64,000 nucleotides of DNA. It comes from Aurantibacter_A sp039941195 (GTDB lineage Bacteria > Bacteroidota > Bacteroidia > Flavobacteriales > Flavobacteriaceae). The notes beneath the pieces were generated by a model. The model was not told the origin of the DNA and ran no database searches. It was given only the letters and a program-made list of their open reading frames with translations. The position numbers were made by a program, and so were the translations under genes. Every line of letters starts with the position of its first letter. The first letter of the stretch is position 1. The stretch covers positions 11,894 through 75,893 of the forward strand of contig NZ_JBDVFA010000010.1 of assembly GCF_039941195.1 (NCBI RefSeq). The letters run 5' to 3'. This document shows, piece after piece, positions 1 through 8,910 of the stretch.

Positions 1-730
1 TTCTATGTTTAAACTTTCGCTTTGTTCTGATAACTTTATAGCGCATGTCATCATAAAATAAACTTAGAAATAAAATTACTGCTCCAAAGATTAAGGTATT
101 TAATTTAAGGTGTAACCGTGAATACAAAAACCCACCTATAATTCCGCCAAGAAAAAAGAAGCATATGATATAAATACGAAGCTTTATTGTTTCTTTAATT
201 TTAGCTCTATCTGGATGTGATTCAGGAAAAAATAATTGTGAAAGTTCTATTCCCAAATCTGTGAACAAGCCCGTTAAGTGTGTTGTACGAACAATAGCAT
301 TTGAAATTTTTGTCACAAAAGAATTTTGTAATCCCATAGCAAAGAGTAGTAAACAAACAATTAAGTCGGGATAAATTATTTTTCCACTAAACGTAATCAT
401 TGCAATCGAAACTAATATCAAGCATTCTATTATGGTAGGTAGTAAAAAAACATTTAGTTTTTTATTCTCTTTAAAAACTTCAATTAAAAAACTGGATAAA
501 AAAGAACCGAAGAGAAAAGAAAATATATAGAGGAAATAAACTGTTCCTTTCCAAACCTCAAAATTTGCAACATCGTTCATAAACAGCGCAAAATGTCCGG
601 TTACATTTGTTGTTAATTGTTTAAAAGCTAAAAACCCGGTAACATTTACTAATCCTGCAACAAAGGATAAAATTGTGGCAATTCGCAAGTTATGATTCAG
701 GGTTCTACTTTTGCCTTGATGTCTAAACAT
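1..730 (-). CDS. DUF1275 (YoaK-type) membrane protein, C-terminus cut by window edge
   Basis: Reading the minus strand from the ATG at 730, the frame stays open to base 1 without a stop, about 243 codons. Residues near 20-55 read as a first hydrophobic helix followed by the phrase NVTGFLAFKQLTTNVTGH, which is the hallmark start of DUF1275 proteins, and several further hydrophobic stretches follow. The family consists of multi-pass inner-membrane proteins of about 220-260 residues with no assigned substrate, so only the tail is missing. It lies 11 bases after the stop of the SBF-like transporter gene and is probably co-transcribed with it. Family assignment is good; function unknown. Confidence 0.8.
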   Translation of the reverse strand, partial: MFRHQGKSRTLNHNLRIATILSFVAGLVNVTGFLAFKQLTTNVTGHFALFMNDVANFEVWKGTVYFLYIFSFLFGSFLSSFLIEVFKENKKLNVFLLPTIIECLILVSIAMITFSGKIIYPDLIVCLLLFAMGLQNSFVTKISNAIVRTTHLTGLFTDLGIELSQLFFPESHPDRAKIKETIKLRIYIICFFFLGGIIGGFLYSRLHLKLNTLIFGAVILFLSLFYDDMRYKVIRTKRKFKHR

Positions 731-741
731 ACATATACTAT

Positions 742-1698
742 TTAGTTGTCAGCATTCATCTTTGAAGCTACAATACTTATTATCAATAATTGAATCGCAT
801 GAAATAACATCAGTGGTAAAAGGATTATTCCGATGGAAGGGATATTCCCAAAAATTATCTTCGAAAAGACCGTACCGTGAACTAATGATTTTTTCGTTCC
901 ACAAAACTGAGCCGTAATTTGATCTTCAGTAGTAAATTTCATTTTATTGGCTAAGAATCCCGTTAAAAAAAATAGGATGCAAAACAATATTAAAACAGCA
1001 ATAAAGAGTAAAATTAAATCTAAGATTGATACTGAACTAAAAATTTTGTCGTGAAAGGAGCTTGCAAAACTTTTAAATATTATGAGTAGAATAATAGATT
1101 TATCGAATAAGGTTAATTGTTTGCTGTATTTTTTTGCAAACTCACCAAAGAAGCGCTGTAGCAAAACCCCTATAACAACTGGTAAAATTATTTGTGCTAT
1201 GAGCTTTATGTAAATATCTGTAAAACTAAAGTTTGCTTCAGCGTGTTGTACAAATAATCCCATCCACAGGGGAGTTAGAATTACACCGATAATCCCAGAA
1301 ATACTGGCATTAAAAATTGCAGCAGGAATATTACCTTTTGCAATAGAAACCATTACCACAGATGAAGATACAGTTGATGGAAGTGCAGCTAAGAAAAAAA
1401 ATGCCAACCATATAATTTCTTGTTCTTCATTTTGAATAAATGGCTGAAATGCTAAAACAAGTAATGGAAATATTAAAAATGTGGATGCCTGAATAAGTAA
1501 ATGTAATCGCCAGTTTTTAACTCCTGATTTTAGTTTCTCCGGACTCAGTTTTAGTCCATAAAAAAAGAATATTAATGATATTCCTATTCCACTAATAGTG
1601 TCAATTGGAATTTTACTTGTTGGAATACCCCATTGTGGAAATACGTATGCTAAGCCAATTACTGCTAAAATAGATAGCACAAATCCATCAATCTTCAC
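742..1698 (-). CDS. Bile acid:sodium symporter-like (SBF_like, YfeH-type) transporter
   Basis: A 318-residue protein that is hydrophobic almost throughout, with about ten predicted membrane helices. The N-terminal half carries the SBF_like pattern (GIGISLIFFFYGLKLSPE at about residues 38-55, then a central ALPSTVSSSVVM segment near 105-117) typical of the YfeH/PF13593 branch of the bile-acid/sodium and arsenite permease superfamily. Members are inner-membrane secondary transporters; the substrate cannot be told from sequence. Length is normal for the family. The next gene (DUF1275) starts 11 bases downstream on the same strand, suggesting a two-gene membrane operon. Confidence 0.85.
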   Translation of the reverse strand: MKIDGFVLSILAVIGLAYVFPQWGIPTSKIPIDTISGIGISLIFFFYGLKLSPEKLKSGVKNWRLHLLIQASTFLIFPLLVLAFQPFIQNEEQEIIWLAFFFLAALPSTVSSSVVMVSIAKGNIPAAIFNASISGIIGVILTPLWMGLFVQHAEANFSFTDIYIKLIAQIILPVVIGVLLQRFFGEFAKKYSKQLTLFDKSIILLIIFKSFASSFHDKIFSSVSILDLILLFIAVLILFCILFFLTGFLANKMKFTTEDQITAQFCGTKKSLVHGTVFSKIIFGNIPSIGIILLPLMLFHAIQLLIISIVASKMNADN

Positions 1699-1804
1699 TT
1701 TTTTCTCGGTTTGGTAGTGCTAAATTAAGAATTTGACCAATGGTAGTTTAATAAATTCAGGTAACATTTATGCATTAATTCTGGGCAAAGAATGCGAAAA
1801 ACAT

Positions 1805-2983
1805 TTATTTTTCATTCAATCGATTATACTTTTTCAGCGTTTTAATAAGTAAATCGTGCGGTAATGAATATGCTTTGTTTCCGTTTATGCCTTCCATAGT
1901 TTCAGCTGCGACCATTGCATTTATAATGGCTTCTTCTACTGCTTGTACCGTCGCTTCAAATACAGGCATTAATAGATCATTAGACATAGATGTCACTGTA
2001 GTAGATTCATCTCTATTAAATGCTGCTTCATTAGCAGTTGAAAACGCTAAAAATATATCTCCCGAGCCATTACTACCGCGTCCACCTACTATTCCAACAC
2101 CTAAAGGAATTCTTTGTGCAATTCTTTTTAATTGATGTGGTAATAAAGGAACATCAGTCGCAATTACCACGATAATAGAACCATCTCCTTCCTGTCTTCT
2201 GGATTTAGGCGGTCCATTAAACTTATATTTTAGAGTGTCTTTTAACGCAATTCCAACGGGTACACCAGCGATTGATAAATTACGCTTAGCACCAAAATTA
2301 GATTGTACTATTGCTCCCACAGTATAGGTTGAATCTTTTATAGTTATCACTCTAGAAGAAGTTCCGGTTCCACCTTTAAAACCTAAACACATCATTCCAG
2401 TACCACCACCAACATTACCTTCCGCAATCTTTCCGCTAGCTGAATTTTTAATAGCCTCTAAAACATGTTTTTCTTTCACATGAAATCCATATATGTCATT
2501 CAAGAAGCCATCATAAGTTTCAGCAACTACTGGATAGGTATACCACCAATCTTCGCCACTATACCAATCTGTGTCTACATACCATTTTAATACAGCATCG
2601 CGCACAACACCTACACTATTAGTATTGGTAATCATTATAGGGGTTTCTAAAAATCCAGATTCTGTTACCCAGGTCGTACCTGTCATTTCACCATTTCCAT
2701 TTAAACTATACCAGTTAGCATAAACTGGACTAAATTTTTTAGCTTTTCCTCTGGGGAAAATTGCAGTTACTCCAGTTCGTATAGGACCTTTTCCAACAAT
2801 GTTTTCTCCTTCACCAGATATAATAGTGCTATAACCAACTTCAACACCATTAACATCTGTAATTGCATTAAAAGTACCCGTTGTGCCAACAAATGGAATT
2901 CCTAAATCTCTTGCTCTAGGTTTCTGAGCGTAGGAATGAAAATAGAGAAGGAGTATAATAACAGTTACTAGCGTTCTTTGCAT
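1805..2983 (-). CDS. P1 family (DmpA/S58) peptidase, secreted
   Basis: 392 residues with a signal peptide at about 1-19 ending in SYAQ. The body matches the DmpA family of N-terminal-nucleophile aminopeptidases: RDLGIPF near 25-31, TGVTAIFPRG near 70-79, the NVGGGTGMMC segment at 190-199, GGTGTSSR at 204-211, and GDGSIIV at 266-272. By analogy with DmpA, the Gly268-Ser269 bond would be cut autocatalytically and Ser269 would become the nucleophile at the new N-terminus. Substrates in the family are short peptides, D-amino acid peptides or beta-peptides. The signal peptide places it in the periplasm or outside. It stands alone, with about 100 bases or more on each side. Confidence 0.9.
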   Translation of the reverse strand: MQRTLVTVIILLLYFHSYAQKPRARDLGIPFVGTTGTFNAITDVNGVEVGYSTIISGEGENIVGKGPIRTGVTAIFPRGKAKKFSPVYANWYSLNGNGEMTGTTWVTESGFLETPIMITNTNSVGVVRDAVLKWYVDTDWYSGEDWWYTYPVVAETYDGFLNDIYGFHVKEKHVLEAIKNSASGKIAEGNVGGGTGMMCLGFKGGTGTSSRVITIKDSTYTVGAIVQSNFGAKRNLSIAGVPVGIALKDTLKYKFNGPPKSRRQEGDGSIIVVIATDVPLLPHQLKRIAQRIPLGVGIVGGRGSNGSGDIFLAFSTANEAAFNRDESTTVTSMSNDLLMPVFEATVQAVEEAIINAMVAAETMEGINGNKAYSLPHDLLIKTLKKYNRLNEK

Positions 2984-3146
2984 ATATCGTGATGTTTTAG
3001 GAATAAAGTTAATGCTTAATAATAAAATTGTATTACTAACGATTTTTTTTTTGATAAAATTTGCTACTAATTATTTCTGTAATAGCTGGTTTCATTTTAA
3101 TATTTTCCAATTAACAATTAGGATTTCAAAGAATCACGTTGATTGA

Positions 3147-4052
3147 CTAAAATTCTTCACGAGATAGCTCCATATTTATAACTGCACCTACGATATTTCC
3201 AGACGACACAGCATTGGCCACAGATCGCATTCTTACGCAATTGTCTCCACAGGCGTAAACGCCATCCATGGTGGTTTTATTCATCATATCTACTTGAATA
3301 TAGCCTTGATCGTTTATTTCACAACCAAGTAATTCCGGAATATCGGTATGTTGCTCAAATGGTAGTGCCGCATATGCCGCTTCAAAAGGAATTTTACTAC
3401 TATCATTAAAAACAACATTTTTTAAATGGCCATTAACATGTTCAATTTCAATAATTTCAGTTTCAATTACCTTAATGTTTTTATTCTTTAATTTTTGGAG
3501 TTGCTCTTTATCAAAGTTATGTTTTGCTGAAGTTAATATTGTAAGCTCTTTAGTTAAATTGTTTATTAAAGGAACAAGGTGCATTGCTCTTTCTCCATTT
3601 GCTATAATAGCAGTTTTTTTCTTTCTTATTTCATAACCATGACAATAAGGGCAGTGTACTACGGAAATACCCCAACAGTCTGAAAGACACTTTATTGAAG
3701 ATGGCATTATGTCTTTAATTCCAGTTGCAAAAACCAATTTTTTACTTTCTAGTTCTTTTCCTGATTCAGTAAAAATTTGAAAATTATTTCCTGATTTTAT
3801 TCCCTTCACTGCTTTATCTTCTAAAAAGTTTACAGTATCATATTTTAAAACTTCAGATTTTGCTTTTAACGAAATTTCTTTTGGGGTGGCACCATCTTGG
3901 GTAATAAAATTATGTGAATGTGGAGTTTGTTCATTACAAGGTTTGCCACTGTCTATAATTAGAACTTTGCGTAAAGAGCGTCCTAATGCCATAGCTGCTG
4001 ACAAACCAGAATAGCTGCCGCCAATTATTATTACATCGTACGTATTAATCAT
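3147..4052 (-). CDS. NAD(P)/FAD-dependent oxidoreductase, thioredoxin-reductase-like
   Basis: I start at the ATG at 4052, because a longer in-frame reading would add 46 residues of low-quality sequence before the FAD motif. The protein then begins with DVIIIGGSYSGLSAA (FAD-binding Rossmann motif, residues 6-20). A redox Cys pair is present as CPYC (Cys134, Cys137) and a second FAD motif as ACGDN (267-271). The region where the NADPH-binding GxGxxA motif is expected reads ANGERAMH (151-158), which is degenerate, so the electron donor is uncertain. Length (301 aa) is normal for low-molecular-weight thioredoxin reductases. It is divergent from the Fur-family gene, sharing a 140-base spacer with an inverted repeat. 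Confidence 0.85.
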   Translation of the reverse strand: MINTYDVIIIGGSYSGLSAAMALGRSLRKVLIIDSGKPCNEQTPHSHNFITQDGATPKEISLKAKSEVLKYDTVNFLEDKAVKGIKSGNNFQIFTESGKELESKKLVFATGIKDIMPSSIKCLSDCWGISVVHCPYCHGYEIRKKKTAIIANGERAMHLVPLINNLTKELTILTSAKHNFDKEQLQKLKNKNIKVIETEIIEIEHVNGHLKNVVFNDSSKIPFEAAYAALPFEQHTDIPELLGCEINDQGYIQVDMMNKTTMDGVYACGDNCVRMRSVANAVSSGNIVGAVINMELSREEF

Positions 4053-4156
4053 ACCTATTTTTTTGTAGTGGTTAGAAAGTGTTCTTATCAAATCAAAAAC
4101 ATTAAATGCAAAAATGTCGCAATAATGTATTTCACAAAAGTAATAATATTTTGTAT

Positions 4157-4177
4157 TATTGCAACAACATCGCAATA
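4157..4177. promoter_or_regulatory. Candidate Fur-family operator (TATTGC-N9-GCAATA)
   Basis: A perfect 6-base inverted repeat with a 9-base centre lies 15 bases before the ATG of the Fur-family gene and within the divergent spacer. A second GCAATA half-site occurs at 4119-4124, closer to the flavoprotein gene. Fur-family repressors often regulate themselves and a divergent neighbour through such sites. The metal or peroxide specificity cannot be read from the repeat. Confidence 0.45.
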
Positions 4178-4192
4178 GGTTATAAGCCAAGA

Positions 4193-4567
4193 ATGAAAAG
4201 AAGAAATACAGTTACTAAAGAAGCAGTACTATCGGTTATAATTTCATCTGGAAAAGCTATGAGTCAGGCTGCTATAGAAAAGAAAATTGGGGTTGATATA
4301 AATAGAGCTACCATATACCGAGTGCTAAATAGATATTGTGAAGATGGAATATTACATAAGATTGTAGCCGATGATGGTAGACAATATTTTGCGGTATGTG
4401 TAAAGTGCGACTCAGATGAAAATCCATCACATCATTTTCATTTTCGATGTAAAATATGTGAAACTATTGAGTGTTTACCAGTACCAGTTAATTTTTCATT
4501 AACCAAAGACTATAAAGTAGAAGGGGTAAATTGTGTACTTACCGGGGTGTGTAAAGATTGCAAATAG
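4193..4567 (+). CDS. Fur-family transcriptional regulator (metal or peroxide type unresolved)
   Basis: Start chosen at the ATG at 4193; an upstream in-frame ATG would place coding sequence across the inverted repeat and adds residues unlike the family. The 124-aa protein has an N-terminal winged helix (residues 5-70, with INRATIYRVLNRYCEDGIL as the recognition region), the metal motif HHFHFRCKIC (His80, His81, His83, Cys86, Cys89) and a second CxxC at Cys120/Cys123, which should hold the structural zinc. It is short for Fur (usually 130-160) but typical of flavobacterial paralogues. It probably represses itself and the divergent flavoprotein. Fur, Zur and PerR cannot be separated here. Confidence 0.85.
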   Translation: MKRRNTVTKEAVLSVIISSGKAMSQAAIEKKIGVDINRATIYRVLNRYCEDGILHKIVADDGRQYFAVCVKCDSDENPSHHFHFRCKICETIECLPVPVNFSLTKDYKVEGVNCVLTGVCKDCK

Positions 4568-4585
4568 TATAGTACTTATTATTTA

Positions 4586-4888
4586 TCAAAGTTTCTCACC
4601 TTGTATTAGAATAGAAGTTTTTATTGATTTCTCTTTTAAATGTAAAAAGCTCTTTCGCTCCTTATCGTTTTTAAAATTGTCAAAATCTTTTTGAGAGTTA
4701 AATGTTACTATATGTATTTCATAAGGTTCTTCAATAGAACATTCCAATATAGAGTTATCATTTGGTCGTATTCGTAGCAATAAGTATCCATTATATTTTA
4801 AAATTGTAGGTATGGCGATTGCTTCAAATTGGTTGAAGATTTTTTCTTGTCCCTTATTAATATAAATTAATTGTGTTATATAAATCAT
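4586..4888 (-). CDS. DUF1330-like small protein (dimeric alpha/beta barrel fold)
   Basis: A 100-residue soluble protein. The pattern YITQLIYINKGQEKIFNQFE followed by a central strand-helix stretch with FNSQKDFDNFKND resembles DUF1330/ABM-like dimeric ferredoxin-fold proteins of about 95-100 residues. Some members are heme- or quinone-degrading monooxygenases, but no catalytic residue is recognisable here and no function should be assigned. It converges with the Fur gene, with 18 bases between the stops, and has no operon partner; 273 bases without a gene lie upstream of it. Confidence 0.55.
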   Translation of the reverse strand: MIYITQLIYINKGQEKIFNQFEAIAIPTILKYNGYLLLRIRPNDNSILECSIEEPYEIHIVTFNSQKDFDNFKNDKERKSFLHLKEKSIKTSILIQGEKL

Positions 4889-5161
4889 TTCTATGTCAAT
4901 TAGGATAGTACTTAATTCGAATAACTATCTAATTTAATAACAATTATTTATTGATGCAGTTTAAACCGAGTTCCCAGCTCCTTATATCGAATGATACATA
5001 AGATAAAACTCGTTTAGGCAATCCCCGGTTTGTAGTTGTTTAGCACAATTATTTAAAGTCAAATTATCTGCCGTACTCAAAACAAATAATATAGTCTAAT
5101 TATTTGAAAACGAAGATGAAACAAACAATGTTATAAGGGGTGTCGTTAGATATTTCATAAA

Positions 5162-5629
5162 TTACGCATTAAACAGTTCTGTTCTAATAGCACTTAAATA
5201 AACCCAAGTGATATATAGAAATTGCAAGGGAATTCTAAACCATAAATAATTAACTCCTTTACCAGTATAAGTACCATTCTGATAATTTATAGATTCAATA
5301 GCCGCCTTAATATTTGCTGGTATAATGAGTATGAAAAATAGTATTAAAAGCCAAGCAGTTATTACTCTTAATTGCGCAATATGCAATGCAAACGCTGCTA
5401 AAATTTCAATAATTGCAGTTGCATAAACCAGTTCTTTTTTAAAGGGAATAAAATCTGGAATCATCATAGCCATGCCTTCAGTAAATAAGAAATGGCCTAG
5501 GGCAGTAAAAAGTAGCAACATAGACATTGCAATCCGCGCTGATAAATTAAAATTGTAAATGCCTTCTTGAATTCTAAAGAATAGTAAGGCAACTGTAAAT
5601 GTTACAAGTAATAGTACTAGTGGTTTCAT
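5162..5629 (-). CDS. DoxX-like integral membrane protein
   Basis: 155 residues with four predicted helices (about 3-19, 30-50, 65-84, 88-108) and a final hydrophobic segment near 130-145. The ordering and the central LFTALGHFLFTEGMAMMIPDFIPFK phrase fit the DoxX/DoxX_2 family. DoxX-like proteins are small inner-membrane proteins of mostly unknown role. The next gene upstream on the same strand is a Crp/Fnr-family regulator whose stop lies 51 bases before this start, so regulator and membrane protein may form a unit. Confidence 0.65.
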   Translation of the reverse strand: MKPLVLLLVTFTVALLFFRIQEGIYNFNLSARIAMSMLLLFTALGHFLFTEGMAMMIPDFIPFKKELVYATAIIEILAAFALHIAQLRVITAWLLILFFILIIPANIKAAIESINYQNGTYTGKGVNYLWFRIPLQFLYITWVYLSAIRTELFNA

Positions 5630-5680
5630 TTTTTTTTGTCAAATATCGGAAGATGAATCACCTAAAACTATGAACCTAGG

Positions 5681-6247
5681 TTAAGTTATTCGTTTTCTAA
5701 TTCTACTTAATGCCTGAGGAGTTACACCAATGTAAGAGGCTAAGTATTTTAAAGGTATTTCTTTAATTAATTGAGGTCGGTCTGTAAATAGTTTTAAATA
5801 TCGTTCTTCTGCACTATCATTAAGTAACGACATTTCACGTTGTGATTTTAGTAAAAATAGATTTTCTGCGGTCACTCTACCAATGATGTTTCCGATTTCT
5901 GTTTTTTTATAAATTTCTTGTAAGTCGTTATAGTTTAACCTCCACAAAGTAGTTTTTGTTAATGTTTCGGTTTGATAGGTACTTGCTTTTTGGGTTAAAA
6001 ATGAATCGTAGGCACTCATAAATTGTCCTTTAAAACAAAATCCAAAAGTAATATCGTTTTCCACTTTTGGAAGGTATAATCTAATTGAACCTTCTTCAAT
6101 AAAGTTTAAATGCCTTTCAATTTTTCCAATTTTTAATAACGTGGTTTTTTTCTTGAATTCAGTTTTCACGAGTTTCGAAGAAAATAACTCCCAATCTGAA
6201 TCACTTAATGGAACAATTTGTTCTAAATACGATTTAATTTGATTCAT
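5681..6247 (-). CDS. Crp/Fnr-family transcriptional regulator
   Basis: 188 residues: an N-terminal cyclic-nucleotide-binding-like beta-roll (about residues 10-120, with the LLKIGKIERHLNFIEEGSIRLY segment) and a C-terminal helix-turn-helix (about 150-186, LKYLASYIGVTPQALSRIRKR). This is the common Bacteroidetes Crp-like group. Ligand-contact residues of true cAMP receptors are not evident, so the effector is unknown. It is upstream of and on the same strand as the DoxX-like gene. Confidence 0.85.
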   Translation of the reverse strand: MNQIKSYLEQIVPLSDSDWELFSSKLVKTEFKKKTTLLKIGKIERHLNFIEEGSIRLYLPKVENDITFGFCFKGQFMSAYDSFLTQKASTYQTETLTKTTLWRLNYNDLQEIYKKTEIGNIIGRVTAENLFLLKSQREMSLLNDSAEERYLKLFTDRPQLIKEIPLKYLASYIGVTPQALSRIRKRIT

Positions 6248-6518
6248 GATAACCCATTAAATGTTAAGCTAGTTTGTAACGATAATCATTTATTATATAC
6301 AAATACCAAAAGTTGTGAACTTAATTTGAAATCTAAAGTTAATACCTAATTGGTTTTGTTTATTAAAAATTTATGATACTTCAAGCTTTTTTTACTAGTT
6401 GAAATATATCTTATTCAATTAATTTCACAAATTTTTAAGTTCGGTGCAACCTTTACTTATTTGCATTGTCTTTCAAAGAGAATTAATAAAACAATCATCT
6501 AAAAAAAACGATCAATCA

Positions 6519-8906
6519 ATGTTTAAACAATCAAAAAAAATTAGACTATTTCTGTTTACCTGTGTACTTGTATGCACTGCGGTTAGCGCTCAAAATAGTT
6601 ATACAATCAGTGGTACCATTACCGATGCCAGTAATGGTGAAACCTTATTTGGGGCGTCGGTATTTTTAAAGGGCACTACCAATGGTGTCGTTACCAACGA
6701 ATACGGTTTTTACTCTTTAACAGCACCCAAAGGCGAATACACTTTAAATGTTTCGTATATGGGGTATAATGAAATTAGTAAAGCGGTTACCCTAGACAAA
6801 AATCAAAAAATAGATTTTGAAATTTCAGAGTTCTCTACCGCTTTAGAAGAAGTGGTAGTTACGGCTGAAGAACCGGAACGTGCTTTGCTACGCAAACCAG
6901 AAATGAGCGTTGCCAAAATGAATATAGGTACGGTAAAAAAAATGCCTGTTGTTTTAGGCGAAGTAGATATTTTAAAGTCCTTACAAATGCTTCCGGGGGT
7001 CACCAATAATGGTGAAGGTACCGGTGGTTTTCATGTACGGGGTGGTGCTGGTGATCAAAACCTAGTCTTGTTAGATGAGGCTATTATTTACAATACCTCA
7101 CACATGTTTGGGTTCTTTTCGGTGTTTAATGCAGATGCTATTAAAGATGTAAAACTGTACAAAGGGGGCATACCAGCTCGTTTTGGTGGGCGTGTTTCTT
7201 CGGTATTAGATGTGCGCCAAAAAGATGGTAACAACAAACGTTTTGAGGCTACGGGTGGTATTGGTATTATTTCTAGTCGTTTGGCATTAGAAGGTCCGTT
7301 ATTTAAAGAAAAAGGGTCGTTTTTAATTGCGGGTAGACGTTCGTATGCGGACTTACTTTTAAAGGCAGCAGGTGAAGACAATAGTGTTAGTTTTTATGAC
7401 CTGAACCTAAAAACCAATTACAATATAAACGATAACAACAAATTATACCTGTCTGGGTATTTTGGTAGAGATGCCTTTGAATTGGGTGATAGTTTTTCGA
7501 GCAGTTATGGCAACTCAACTGGTAACTTGCGTTGGAATCATATTTTTAATGAGAAACTGTTTTCAAATTTATCGGCTGTTGTTAGTAGATACGATTACGA
7601 TTTGGGTATTACTGCTGCAGAATTTGATTGGATATCATCTATCAGCAATTACAATTTAAAATATGACTTGAAATATTATTTCAGCAACAATTTTAAATTG
7701 GACTTTGGTGCGAGTGGTATTTATTATGATTTTAATCCAGGGCAGATAATTCCAACTTCAGATACAGCGGAAGTGAATCCGTTACTCTTAGATAGTAAAA
7801 AGGCTTTTGAAAGTGGTATTTATGTGAACGCAGAACATAAGCTTTCCGAAAAATTAAATGCGCAGTATGGAGTTCGAATAAGTGGTTTTACTCGTTTTGG
7901 TGGACAAGCAATGGTTGATTATGCCAACGACCAACCAGTAGTTTACAACCCAACTTTAGGTATTTACGAACGAGGTATAGCTGTGGGGGAGACAGACTAT
8001 GCAAAAGGAGATGCCATTGAAAGTTTTACCAATTTTGAACCTCGTGCTTCCTTAGCTTATACCTTGAATGAAAATTCATCATTAAAATTAGGTTTTTCAA
8101 GAGCAGCACAATACATACACTTATTATCGAATACAGCTTCAGCAACCCCTTTAGATGTATGGACGCCAAGTGGTGAGTTTGTAAAACCACAATTATCAAA
8201 TCAGTATGCTTTCGGATATTTTAGAAATTTCAAGGATCAAGTTTATTCTATGGAAGCAGAAGTGTATTATAAAAATACGGACAATAGAATTGACTATATA
8301 GATGGTTCGGATCTAATAGGACAGAATACCATTGAAACTGAAATCTTAAATGGGGAATCTCGCGCCTACGGATTGGAGCTTTTATTCCGTAAAAATGAAG
8401 GTAATTTCACAGGTTGGATAGCATATACCTTGTCAAAATCAGAACAACGCACGCCAGGAGGTTCAGCGGGTGGATTAGGAATTAACGATGGTGAATGGTA
8501 TAATACACCGTATGATAGAACTCATGATGTTTCAATTTCTGGTTCGTACAGACTAAATGATAAGTGGAGTTTTGGCACCAATCTTGTTTTTCAAACAGGA
8601 CGTCCAGTAACATATCCTAATGGACAATACGAATATGAAGGTTTGTCCATTGCGAGTTATGCTCCAAGAAATTCAGATCGCTTACCTGCCTATCATCGAT
8701 TGGATTTATCAGTCAACTATAAACCGAATAGAAAACCAGAAAAACGATTTAAAGGTGAATGGGTTTTGGGAATCTATAATGCCTATAATCGTAAAAATGC
8801 GGCTTCCATTTCTTTTGGCCAGAACATAGAAACGGGTGCTAATGAAGCAACTAGAACCGCTATTTTCGGAATGGTGCCTTCATTAACCTATAATTTTAAA
8901 TTTTAA
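6519..8906 (+). CDS. TonB-dependent outer-membrane receptor with N-terminal carboxypeptidase-regulatory-like domain
   Basis: I choose the ATG at 6519 because it gives a clean signal peptide (positive start, hydrophobic core, VSAQ cleavage near residue 24); an earlier in-frame ATG at 6444 adds 25 non-signal residues. The 795-aa protein has a beta-sandwich domain (about 27-110, GTITDASNGETLFGASV), a TonB plug domain with LKSLQMLPGVTNNGEGTGGFHVRGG near 150-175, and a long beta-barrel ending in Phe. No SusD follows, so it is not a classical SusCD pair; instead a DUF4249 lipoprotein gene starts 4 bases downstream. This receptor/DUF4249 pairing is common in Bacteroidetes. The imported substrate is unknown. 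Confidence 0.92.
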   Translation: MFKQSKKIRLFLFTCVLVCTAVSAQNSYTISGTITDASNGETLFGASVFLKGTTNGVVTNEYGFYSLTAPKGEYTLNVSYMGYNEISKAVTLDKNQKIDFEISEFSTALEEVVVTAEEPERALLRKPEMSVAKMNIGTVKKMPVVLGEVDILKSLQMLPGVTNNGEGTGGFHVRGGAGDQNLVLLDEAIIYNTSHMFGFFSVFNADAIKDVKLYKGGIPARFGGRVSSVLDVRQKDGNNKRFEATGGIGIISSRLALEGPLFKEKGSFLIAGRRSYADLLLKAAGEDNSVSFYDLNLKTNYNINDNNKLYLSGYFGRDAFELGDSFSSSYGNSTGNLRWNHIFNEKLFSNLSAVVSRYDYDLGITAAEFDWISSISNYNLKYDLKYYFSNNFKLDFGASGIYYDFNPGQIIPTSDTAEVNPLLLDSKKAFESGIYVNAEHKLSEKLNAQYGVRISGFTRFGGQAMVDYANDQPVVYNPTLGIYERGIAVGETDYAKGDAIESFTNFEPRASLAYTLNENSSLKLGFSRAAQYIHLLSNTASATPLDVWTPSGEFVKPQLSNQYAFGYFRNFKDQVYSMEAEVYYKNTDNRIDYIDGSDLIGQNTIETEILNGESRAYGLELLFRKNEGNFTGWIAYTLSKSEQRTPGGSAGGLGINDGEWYNTPYDRTHDVSISGSYRLNDKWSFGTNLVFQTGRPVTYPNGQYEYEGLSIASYAPRNSDRLPAYHRLDLSVNYKPNRKPEKRFKGEWVLGIYNAYNRKNAASISFGQNIETGANEATRTAIFGMVPSLTYNFKF

Positions 8907-8910
8907 GAAG

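Noticed and set aside
4963..5031. Nested inverted repeats (AAACCG/CGGTTT and GAGTT/AACTC) in the spacer before the DUF1330-like gene
   Set aside because: Short arms, long loop, no T run and no recognised RNA family; too weak to call an ncRNA.
7088..7381. Open frames antisense to the TonB receptor and many other genes
   Set aside because: They lie wholly inside well-supported genes on the other strand, have no recognisable product and follow the codon pattern of the sense gene.
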